Source: JAHRAW01 sp028066695 (lineage in GTDB: Bacteria > Pseudomonadota > Gammaproteobacteria > Arenicellales > Poriferihabitantaceae). Taken from it: a stretch of 64,000 nt of DNA. Below are positions 57,290 to 64,000 of this stretch, in pieces (the first letter of the stretch is position 1; every line of letters starts with the position of its first letter). The stretch is taken from contig OY734803.1 in the NCBI GenBank assembly GCA_963457535.1, positions 1 through 64,000 on the forward strand, written 5' to 3'. The notes beneath the pieces were generated by a model. It was not told where the DNA came from and did not search any database. It saw nothing but the letters and a program-made list of their open reading frames with translations. Made by a program: the position numbers and the translations under genes.

Positions 57290-58578
57290 TCATGATGCGC
57301 ATCGCCGCAAAATGCGTTCTCGCACTGTGGCTCGGCGCGCCGGCCGCGGCCGCGCTCGCGCAGGCCGTGGCGATAGACAAGGTGCTGGTGGTGGTGAACG
57401 AAGAGCCGGTCATGCTGAGCGAATACCAGGCGCGCCACCAGCGCGAGTCGCTGCAAAACGCGGCCGCGCTGGCGCCGTTTGACGGCAGCGTGGATTTGCG
57501 CGTCCTGAACAGCATGATTGACGACCGCATTCAAGCGCAGATGGCGGCGCGCCGCGGGCTGCGCGTCAGCGACGAGGAAGTGGAGAACGCCATCGCGTTC
57601 ATCGCCGAACAAAACAACAGCGGCGCCGGCGACTTGCTGCAGATGCTTTCCTCGCGCGGCATCACGCCGAGCCAGTTTCGCGCGAGCATTCGCGAGCAGC
57701 AATTGATTCGCCGGCTGGTGGATGTCGCGGTCAACGCGCGCGTGGTGGTCAGCGACCGGGAAATTGAAAACTACCTGACCAGCCACAGCGAACTGCTCGC
57801 CTCGGAGGAGGCGTTTGAAATTTCGCACCTGTTCATCTCGCTGCAGGACCGCCCGCAAAGCGAGGCCGAATCCGAACTGGAAAACCTGCAGCATATTCGC
57901 CGCGCGCTGCTCGCCGGGCGCTCGTTCGCCGATTCGGCGCGCGAGTTTTCCGACAGCCCGAGCGCGAAGGAGGGCGGCTATGTCGGCTGGCGCAAGGCCG
58001 AGCAACTTCCGGCGCTGTTCGTGGAGGCGCTGCGGAAAATGAAGGACGGCGCGATCAGCCAGCCGCTGCGCGGCGAAAACGGCCTGCACCTGCTGCAACT
58101 GCACGAGCGCAAGGCGAGCGGCAATGTGGTTGTGCAGAACTTCGTCCGCCACATCATGATCCGCTCCGGCGCCGAGCGCACTCCGGAGGATGCCGCGCAA
58201 TTCGCCGCCGAATTGCGCGCGCGCATTCTCGGCGGCGAGGATTTTGAAACGCTCGCGCGCGCGCATTCCGACGACGCCGAGGGGAGCGTGGAGGGCGGGC
58301 GGCTCGGCTGGGTCAGCCCCGGCGAATTGCCGCAGACGCTGGAGAACGCGGTGCGCGATTTGCCGCTGAACCAACTGAGCGAGCCGTTGCGCACGGGCGC
58401 TTCGTTTCATCTGCTGGAAGTGCTCGGGCGCCGCGAAAACGACATCAGCCGCGACCTCGCCGCGCAGCGCGCGCGCCGCGTCATCTTTCGCCGCAAGGCC
58501 GCCGAGTTCTACGACAACTGGTACGGCACGATTCGCGACACCGCGTTCATTGAATACATCGCGGTCAACCCCGGCTGA
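57286..58578 (+). CDS. surA: Periplasmic chaperone and peptidyl-prolyl isomerase SurA
   Basis: A 430-residue periplasmic chaperone for outer-membrane proteins, including LptD. Signal peptide with cleavage near LAQA (about residue 26). N-terminal SurA domain (about 28-170), then two parvulin-type PPIase domains (about 178-280 and 288-390, with EGGYVGWRKAEQLP and EGGRLGWVSPGELP), and a short C-terminal helix. The start overlaps the lptD stop. In E. coli pdxA and ksgA follow; here ubiK and lepA do. Confidence 0.95.
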   Translation: MIMMRIAAKCVLALWLGAPAAAALAQAVAIDKVLVVVNEEPVMLSEYQARHQRESLQNAAALAPFDGSVDLRVLNSMIDDRIQAQMAARRGLRVSDEEVENAIAFIAEQNNSGAGDLLQMLSSRGITPSQFRASIREQQLIRRLVDVAVNARVVVSDREIENYLTSHSELLASEEAFEISHLFISLQDRPQSEAESELENLQHIRRALLAGRSFADSAREFSDSPSAKEGGYVGWRKAEQLPALFVEALRKMKDGAISQPLRGENGLHLLQLHERKASGNVVVQNFVRHIMIRSGAERTPEDAAQFAAELRARILGGEDFETLARAHSDDAEGSVEGGRLGWVSPGELPQTLENAVRDLPLNQLSEPLRTGASFHLLEVLGRRENDISRDLAAQRARRVIFRRKAAEFYDNWYGTIRDTAFIEYIAVNPG

Positions 58579-58590
58579 GGCGGCGCGCGC

Positions 58591-58839
58591 ATGATCAAAC
58601 AACTCAGCGAAGCGCTCGCCGCATTGCTGCCGCCCGGCGCCGGCGGGGAATTGCGCGCCAACATGGATGCCGTGCTGCGCGCGCATTTGCGCGAACTGGA
58701 CCTGACCACGCGCGAGGATTTCGCGGTGCAGGAAAAAGTGCTGCAGCGCACGCGCGAGCGCGTCTCCGAATTGGAGCGGGAAGTCGCCGCGCTGGAAAAA
58801 GAATTGGAGTTGCGCCCGCCCGGCGGCGCCGGCGAATAA
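58591..58839 (+). CDS. ubiK: Ubiquinone biosynthesis accessory factor UbiK
   Basis: An 82-residue protein of the BMFP/YqiC family, an assembly factor for the soluble ubiquinone-synthesis complex; E. coli UbiK is 96 residues. It has an amphipathic N-terminal helix region (MIKQLSEALAALLP), the LTTREDFAVQEKVLQRTRERV core and a C-terminal coiled coil of Glu, Leu and Arg. It lies 12 bases after surA and three bases before lepA, so the three may be cotranscribed. Confidence 0.85.
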   Translation: MIKQLSEALAALLPPGAGGELRANMDAVLRAHLRELDLTTREDFAVQEKVLQRTRERVSELEREVAALEKELELRPPGGAGE

Positions 58840-58842
58840 ACC

Positions 58843-60651
58843 ATGTCCGACCAGCAGTCCTCCATCCGCAACTTCGCGATCATCGCGCACATTGACCACG
58901 GCAAATCCACGCTCGCCGACCGCTTCATCCAACTCTGCGGCGGGCTGGACGCGCGCGAGATGAAGGCGCAGGTGCTGGACTCCATGGAATTGGAGCGCGA
59001 GCGCGGCATCACCATCAAGGCGCAAAGCGTGCGGTTGCGCCATACCGCCGCCGACGGGCGCGCCTACCAGTTGAATCTGATTGACACGCCCGGGCATGTG
59101 GATTTTTCCTACGAGGTCTCGCGCTCGCTGAGCGCGTGCGAGGGCGCGCTGCTGGTGGTGGACGCGACCCAGGGCGTGGAGGCGCAGACCGTGGCCAATT
59201 GCCACGCCGCGGCCGACCTCGGCTTGAGCGTGATTCCGGTGCTGAACAAAATTGATTTGCCGGCGGCCGAGCCGGAGCGCGTGATGCGCGAGATTGAGGA
59301 TGTCATCGGCATAGACGCCGGCGGCGCGCTCGCGGTCAGCGCGAAAACCGGCGAAGGCGTTGCCGCGGTGCTGGAGCAAATCGTTTCTCGCCTGCCGCCG
59401 CCGGGCGGCGACGCGAACGCGCCGCTGCGCGCGCTGGTGCTGGACTCGTGGTTTGACAACTACCTCGGCGTGGTCTCGCTGATTCGCGTGGTGGATGGCG
59501 TGCTGCGCGGCAAGAGCAAAATTCGCATGATGTCCGGCGGGCGCGACTACCAGGTGGAGCGCATCGGCGCGTTCACGCCCAAGGCGGTGGAGCAGGAGGA
59601 ACTGGCCGCGGGCGCGGTCGGCTTCGTGGTCGCCGGGCTGAAGGAAGTCAAAGCCGCGCGCGTCGGCGACACGCTGACCGCCGCGGCCGCGCCGGCGACG
59701 GAAATGCTGCCGGGTTTTCGCGAGATCAAACCGGCGGTGTTCGCCGGGCTGTATCCGGTGGACGGCGCGGAGTTTGAGGCGTTTCGCGCCTCGCTCGGCA
59801 AACTCGCGCTGAACGACTCGGCGCTGGTCTATGAACCGGAATCGTCAAGCGCGCTCGGCTTCGGGTTTCGCTGCGGCTTCCTCGGCATGCTGCACATGGA
59901 AATCGTCTGCGAGCGGCTGCAGCGCGAATACGGCATGACGCTGATAGCGACCGCGCCGACCGTGGTGTATGAGGTGGTGAAAAAAACCGGCGAGAAATTG
60001 CTGCTGGAAAATCCGGCGGCGCTGCCGGAGGCGCAGCAAATAGAAATGATCCGCGAGCCGTGCATTCTCGCGCACATTCTCGCGCCGCAGGACATGGTCG
60101 GCGCGGTGCTTTCATTGTGCGTGGAGAAGCGCGGCGTGCAGCGCAACATTCGCTACCACGGACGCCAGGCCGCGCTGGAATTTGAACTGCCGCTCAGCGA
60201 AGTGGTGCTGGACTTTTTTGACCGGTTAAAGTCGGCGACGCGCGGTTACGCGTCGTTTGACTACGACTTCATTGAAAGCCGCGCCGCGCCGATGGTGCGC
60301 GTGGATATTTTGATCAACGGCGAGCGCGTGGAGCCGCTGGCGGTGCTGGTGCACCGCGAGCGCAGCCAGCGGCGCGCGCGCGACCTGGTTTCGCGCATGA
60401 AAAAAATCATTCCGCGCCAGATGTTTGACGTGGCGATTCAGGCGGCGATCGGCGGGCGCATCATCGCGCGCGAGACAGTGCGCGCGCTGCGAAAAAATGT
60501 CACCGCAAAATGCTATGGTGGCGACATCACGCGCAAGCGCAAGTTGCTGGAAAAACAAAAGGCGGGCAAAAAGCGGATGAAACAAATCGGCGCGGTCGCC
60601 ATCCCGCAGGAGGCGTTCCTGTCGGTGATGCGCGCGGACTGGGAAAACTGA
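58843..60651 (+). CDS. lepA: Elongation factor 4
   Basis: A 602-residue ribosomal GTPase related to EF-G, linked to translation quality or initiation. G1 AHIDHGKST (15-23), G2 region ERGITIKAQS, G3 DTPGH (about 80), G4 NKIDL (about 134), and the LepA-specific C-terminal domain ending in KKRMKQIGAVAIPQEAFLSV. Length 602 compares with 599 in E. coli. The stop shares bases with the lepB start (TGATG), the gene order of E. coli. Confidence 0.97.
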   Translation: MSDQQSSIRNFAIIAHIDHGKSTLADRFIQLCGGLDAREMKAQVLDSMELERERGITIKAQSVRLRHTAADGRAYQLNLIDTPGHVDFSYEVSRSLSACEGALLVVDATQGVEAQTVANCHAAADLGLSVIPVLNKIDLPAAEPERVMREIEDVIGIDAGGALAVSAKTGEGVAAVLEQIVSRLPPPGGDANAPLRALVLDSWFDNYLGVVSLIRVVDGVLRGKSKIRMMSGGRDYQVERIGAFTPKAVEQEELAAGAVGFVVAGLKEVKAARVGDTLTAAAAPATEMLPGFREIKPAVFAGLYPVDGAEFEAFRASLGKLALNDSALVYEPESSSALGFGFRCGFLGMLHMEIVCERLQREYGMTLIATAPTVVYEVVKKTGEKLLLENPAALPEAQQIEMIREPCILAHILAPQDMVGAVLSLCVEKRGVQRNIRYHGRQAALEFELPLSEVVLDFFDRLKSATRGYASFDYDFIESRAAPMVRVDILINGERVEPLAVLVHRERSQRRARDLVSRMKKIIPRQMFDVAIQAAIGGRIIARETVRALRKNVTAKCYGGDITRKRKLLEKQKAGKKRMKQIGAVAIPQEAFLSVMRADWEN

Positions 60652-61442
60652 TGGACTTTTCGGCGGTTCTGCTGCTGTTGCTGGTGGCCAGCGGCGCGAT
60701 TGCCGGCGGCCACCGCCTGTTGCTGCGCATGCGCGGCGCGGCGCCGGCCGGGGCCGCCGGTGCGGAGACGCCCGCGCCGCGGCGCGAGCCGGTGCTGGTG
60801 GAATACGCGCGCGCGTTTTTTCCGGTGCTGCTGGTGGTGTTCGTGCTGCGCTCGTTCGTGGTGGAGCCGTTCCGCATTCCGTCCGGCTCCATGCTGCCGA
60901 GCCTGTATGTCGGCGATTTCATTCTGGTCAACAAATTTTCCTACGGCCTGCGCCTGCCGGTGTGGCACCGCAAAATCGTTCCGCTCGGCGCGCCCGAGCG
61001 CGGCGATGTCATGGTGTTTCGCTACCCGCTGGACCCGTCGCTGAATTTCATCAAGCGCGTGGTCGGGCTGCCCGGCGACTCGGTCGTCTACCGCGGCAAA
61101 AAACTTTTCATCAACGGCGCCGAAGTCGCGCGCATTGACGGCGGCGAGTTTTCCTTCGGCTCGCCGCCGCGCGCCGCCGCGCGCCGCCTGGAGGCGCTCG
61201 GCGACACGCCGCATGCGATATTGCTGGACCCGCAAGCGCTCGGCCGCGATTCGCGCGCGCTGGTGCCGCCCGGGCATTATTTTGTGATGGGCGACAACCG
61301 CGATCACAGCAACGACAGCCGCTACTGGCGTTTCGTGCCGGAAGACCATGTGGTCGGCAAGGCGTTTTTCATCTGGTTCAGTTGGAAGCGCGCGCCCGGC
61401 GCCGGCGTCCGCTGGGACCGCATCGGCAGCCGCATCCGCTGA
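60651..61442 (+). CDS. lepB: Signal peptidase I
   Basis: A 263-residue membrane serine protease that removes Sec and Tat signal peptides, likely including those of the giant repeat proteins. Two N-terminal membrane helices (about 4-20 and 56-72). Catalytic S80 in RIPSGSMLPSL and general-base K135 in FIKRVVGLPGD; the GDNRDHSNDSRYWRFVP box follows. It is shorter than E. coli LepB (324 residues). Its start overlaps lepA; rnc starts just after its stop. Confidence 0.96.
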   Translation: MDFSAVLLLLLVASGAIAGGHRLLLRMRGAAPAGAAGAETPAPRREPVLVEYARAFFPVLLVVFVLRSFVVEPFRIPSGSMLPSLYVGDFILVNKFSYGLRLPVWHRKIVPLGAPERGDVMVFRYPLDPSLNFIKRVVGLPGDSVVYRGKKLFINGAEVARIDGGEFSFGSPPRAAARRLEALGDTPHAILLDPQALGRDSRALVPPGHYFVMGDNRDHSNDSRYWRFVPEDHVVGKAFFIWFSWKRAPGAGVRWDRIGSRIR

Positions 61443-61443
61443 G

Positions 61444-62139
61444 ATGCAGCGCGGCGAACCGCCAAACGGCAAACCGCAGGCCGAACTGCAGGCGCGGCTC
61501 GGCCACCGCTTTGCCGACGCCGAACTGCTGTCGCGCGCGCTGGCGCACCGCAGCCGCGGCGGAGACCACAACGAGCGCCTGGAATTTCTCGGCGACAGCG
61601 TGCTCGGGCTGTTCATCACCGAAGCATTGTTTGAAAAATTTCCCGGCGCCGACGAGGGCGGCCTGAGCCGCATGCGCGCGCGGCTGGTGTGCAACCCGGC
61701 GCTGGTCGCGCAGGCGCGCAAACTGGGAATGGAAAACTGCGTGCGGGTCGGCGGCGGCATATCCAAAAAAGTCCGCCCCGAACAGGACGCGCTGCTCGCC
61801 GACGCGTTTGAAGCGGTGCTCGGCGCGCTCTATTTGGACGGCGGGGCGGACGCGGCGCGCGCCGCGGTGCGCGCGCTGTTCGTGGACGAACTGGCGCGCG
61901 TCTCGCCGCACGACGCCAAAGACCACAAGACGCGCCTGCAGGAACTCCTGCAGAAACAGGGGCTGCCGCCGCCGCAATACCAGGTGGTCGCGCAGCGCGG
62001 CGCGGCGCACGCGCCGGCGTTCACCGTGGAATGCGCGGCCGAAGGATTGCCCGCGCCGGTCTGCGCCGACGGCGGCAGCCGCCGCGCCGCCGAACAGCGC
62101 GCCGCCGAACTCGCGCTTGCGCAGTTGGAGCATGCCTGA
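61444..62139 (+). CDS. rnc: Ribonuclease III
   Basis: A 231-residue double-strand-specific endoribonuclease that processes rRNA precursors and some mRNAs. The RNase III signature ERLEFLGDS is at 44-52 (E44, E47, D51 acidic metal ligands), with DAFEAVLGALYLDGG carrying the other ligands (about 119-133). The C-terminal dsRNA-binding domain begins near DAKDHKTRLQELLQKQG (about 160). It starts two bases after lepB and overlaps era as TGATG. Confidence 0.96.
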   Translation: MQRGEPPNGKPQAELQARLGHRFADAELLSRALAHRSRGGDHNERLEFLGDSVLGLFITEALFEKFPGADEGGLSRMRARLVCNPALVAQARKLGMENCVRVGGGISKKVRPEQDALLADAFEAVLGALYLDGGADAARAAVRALFVDELARVSPHDAKDHKTRLQELLQKQGLPPPQYQVVAQRGAAHAPAFTVECAAEGLPAPVCADGGSRRAAEQRAAELALAQLEHA

Positions 62140-63035
62140 TGTCTGACCCGCACCGCTTCGGCGTGGTCGCGCTGGCCGGGCCGCCCAATGCCGGCAAATC
62201 AACGCTGCTGAACCGCATCATCGGCGAGAAGATTTCCATCATCTCGCGCCGCCCGCAGACCACGCGCCACCGCATCCTCGGCATCAAAACGCTGCCGGGC
62301 GCGCAACTGGTTTTCGTGGACACGCCGGGCCTGCACCGCAGTTCGCGCATGCTAAACCGCGCGATGAACCGCGCCGCGCTCGGCGGCGTGGAGGACGCCG
62401 ACCTGGTCATCTTCATGATAGATGTGCGCGGCTGGACGCCGGAAGTGGAGGAGTTGTTCCGCAGGGCCGCGCCGAAAGACACGCCGGTGATTTTGGCGAT
62501 CAACAAAACCGACCGGCTGAGCGACCGCGAGCGGCTGCTGCCGCTGATCAAACAATCGGCGGCGATGCACGACTTCGCCGCGATCATTCCGATCTCGGCG
62601 CTCAAGGACAAAAACATGGACGCGTTTTTGGACGCGGTGATCGGCGCGGTGCCGCAGGGCGCGCCCGGTTTTCCGGCCGACCAGCGCACCGACCGCAGCC
62701 AGCGTTTTTTCGCGGCCGAACTGGTGCGCGAGCAGAGTTTGAAACAACTCGGGCACGAATTGCCGCATGAAAGCGCGGTGGAGGTCACCAGTTTTGAATA
62801 CACCGACGACAAATTGCTGCGCGTCGGCGTGACCATCTGGGTGGCGAAAGCCAGCCAGAAATCCATCGTCATCGGGCGCGGCGGGCAGCAATTGAAGGTG
62901 ATCGGCGAGCGCGCGCGCAAGCAAATGGAGCGCGCGTTCGGCGCGCGCGTCTATCTGGACGCCTGGGTGAAAGTGAAAAAGGGCTGGGCCGACAACGCCG
63001 CGATGCTGCAAAAACTCGGCTACATGGAGGACTGA
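62139..63035 (+). CDS. era: GTPase Era
   Basis: A 298-residue GTPase that binds 16S rRNA and assists 30S assembly. G1 GPPNAGKST (14-22), G3 DTPGLH (about 62), G4 NKTD (about 122), and a C-terminal KH domain with VIGRGGQQLKVIGERARKQ (about 247-265). It starts at the rnc stop and is followed two bases later by recO, the conserved rnc-era-recO order. Confidence 0.97.
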   Translation: MSDPHRFGVVALAGPPNAGKSTLLNRIIGEKISIISRRPQTTRHRILGIKTLPGAQLVFVDTPGLHRSSRMLNRAMNRAALGGVEDADLVIFMIDVRGWTPEVEELFRRAAPKDTPVILAINKTDRLSDRERLLPLIKQSAAMHDFAAIIPISALKDKNMDAFLDAVIGAVPQGAPGFPADQRTDRSQRFFAAELVREQSLKQLGHELPHESAVEVTSFEYTDDKLLRVGVTIWVAKASQKSIVIGRGGQQLKVIGERARKQMERAFGARVYLDAWVKVKKGWADNAAMLQKLGYMED

Positions 63036-63037
63036 GC

Positions 63038-63790
63038 GTGAAAGTGGAACAGCAGCCGGCCTATGTGCTGCACACGCGCCCGTTTTCCGAGAGCAGTTTG
63101 CTGGTGGACATGTTCAGCCGCGAGCACGGCTGGCTGATGCTGCTGGCAAAAGGCGCGCGCCGCGCCAAGTCGCGCACGCGCGGCCTGCTGCTGCCGTTTC
63201 GCCCGCTGCTGGCGAGTTGGGCCGGAAAGGGAAAATTGCCGGTGCTGACCGGGCTGGAGGCCGACGGCCCGCCGGCCGGCGAAGTCGGCGGCGGTTTGTT
63301 GGCGAGCGGTTTTTACCTGAACGAACTGCTGATGCGCCTGCTGCACCGCCACGACGCGCACGAGTTGGTGTTTGAGCATTACGACCGCGCGCTGCGGCAA
63401 CTCGCGAACGCCGAGCCGCCGCGCGCGGTGCTGCGCGTGTTTGAAAAAAAAATCCTGCTGCACACCGGCTTCGGCGCCGCGCTGGAGCGCGACGCCGACA
63501 GCGGCGAGCGCATCGCGCCGGAACTGCACTATCACTATGTGTTTGAAAAAGGCCCGGTGCGCGCGCGCGATCAAATTGCCGAGCCGTCCGCACAAAACGG
63601 CGGCGCGCCCGGCATCCCCATCAGCGGCCGCGCATTGTGCGCATTGCGCGAGGAAATTTTCTCCGCTGAAGACGAACTGCGCGACGCGCAGCGCCTGACC
63701 CGCGCACTGCTGGACCGCCAATTGCGCGGCCGCGAACTCCGCAGCCGCCGCGTCGCGCGGGACATGCGGCGGTTTGCGCGGGGGGAGTGA
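63038..63790 (+). CDS. recO: DNA repair protein RecO
   Basis: A 250-residue mediator of RecF-pathway recombination that helps load RecA on single-stranded DNA. It starts with GTG. An N-terminal OB-fold (about 1-80, VLHTRPFSESSLLVDMFSREHGW and GARRAKSRTR) is followed by the helical domain (LASGFYLNELLMRLLHRHDAH and FEHYDRALRQLA). No zinc-finger cysteine cluster is evident, as in E. coli RecO. pdxJ, its usual neighbour in E. coli, does not follow; the next gene is convergent. Confidence 0.93.
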   Translation: MKVEQQPAYVLHTRPFSESSLLVDMFSREHGWLMLLAKGARRAKSRTRGLLLPFRPLLASWAGKGKLPVLTGLEADGPPAGEVGGGLLASGFYLNELLMRLLHRHDAHELVFEHYDRALRQLANAEPPRAVLRVFEKKILLHTGFGAALERDADSGERIAPELHYHYVFEKGPVRARDQIAEPSAQNGGAPGIPISGRALCALREEIFSAEDELRDAQRLTRALLDRQLRGRELRSRRVARDMRRFARGE

Positions 63791-63796
63791 GGGCGT

Positions 63797-64000
63797 TCAG
63801 GCCGCCGCCGACCGCTTCCCCATGCTCTGGCGGCGAATAGGAAAATCGCCGCCTTGGAAATGCACCAGATTGCGCAGCAGGTGGTGATACCACTTCAGGT
63901 CGACAAAATACCCATCCTTGACCACATCCAACTTAATGGACAACTGGTTGTAGCAGTGCGCATTCAGGGCGCGGTAGATTGGCGGTTCTTCGGCGAAAAG
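63797..64000 (-). CDS. 3' end of an unrecognised gene
   Basis: On the minus strand an open frame enters from the window end and runs 67 codons to a TGA at 63797-63799; its start lies outside. The visible tail is rich in Tyr, His and Leu (for example YFVDLKWYHHLLRNL) and ends in GKRSAAA. No family was recognised. It converges on recO, with six bases between the stop codons. It contains a TCGA tetramer, a word rarely seen in the rest of the window, in a tail too short to judge origin. Confidence 0.5.
   Translation of the reverse strand, partial: LFAEEPPIYRALNAHCYNQLSIKLDVVKDGYFVDLKWYHHLLRNLVHFQGGDFPIRRQSMGKRSAAA

Overview
The window is high-GC, densely coded DNA from a Gram-negative proteobacterium, most likely gammaproteobacterial, although a betaproteobacterium cannot be excluded. 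The evidence is the LPS outer-membrane machinery (lpxH, lptD with all four conserved cysteines, surA, rlpA), a NusA with two C-terminal acidic repeats, UbiK, and E. coli- or Pseudomonas-like gene orders: initiator tRNA-rimP-nusA-infB-rbfA-truB, gatCAB divergent from mreBCD, mrdA-rodA-mltB-rlpA-lipB, murU divergent from lptD-surA, and lepA-lepB-rnc-era-recO. No rRNA gene, insertion sequence, phage, CRISPR or plasmid function was seen.

About 47 percent of the window is five paralogous giant genes for exported beta-repeat proteins. Copies 1 (only its 3' end), 2 and 3 lie head to tail at 1-16094. Copy 4 follows at 17058-24671, separated from copy 3 by lpxH on the opposite strand. Copy 5 lies at 39069-46076. 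The complete copies encode a Sec signal peptide, fibronectin type III and cadherin-like domains, long tandem YDG/MBG-type beta repeats, and a conserved C-terminus with two dockerin/EF-hand-like calcium loops. Copy 3 carries a one-base deletion that breaks its frame. Copies 4 and 5 sit at junctions between housekeeping clusters (lpxH/cysS and gatCAB/mreBCD). The ligand, secretion route and function are unknown; adhesion or an extracellular scaffold is inference.

The rest is housekeeping. 24.8-32.2 kb: cysS, initiator tRNA, then the rimP-nusA-infB-rbfA-truB translation/transcription operon. 32.2-32.7 kb: two small overlapping membrane-protein genes with their own promoter, of unknown function. 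32.7-38.9 kb: tRNA-Asn, uvrB, and a minus-strand run gatC-gatA-gatB-tRNA-Arg-maf. 46.1-54.1 kb: rod-shape and envelope genes mreBCD-mrdA-rodA-mltB-rlpA, then lipB. 54.2-58.6 kb: murU, lptD, surA. 58.6-63.8 kb: ubiK, lepA, lepB, rnc, era, recO. The window ends in the 3' end of an unrecognised minus-strand gene.

Synonymous codon choice throughout appears to avoid the palindromic tetramers TCGA, ACGT and AGCT. The only gene-free stretch above 300 bases is 1651-2067, which holds a terminator, a GCGGAAAA-type repeat tract, a candidate promoter and a hairpin. Assignments come from reading motifs and gene order; no database search was run.
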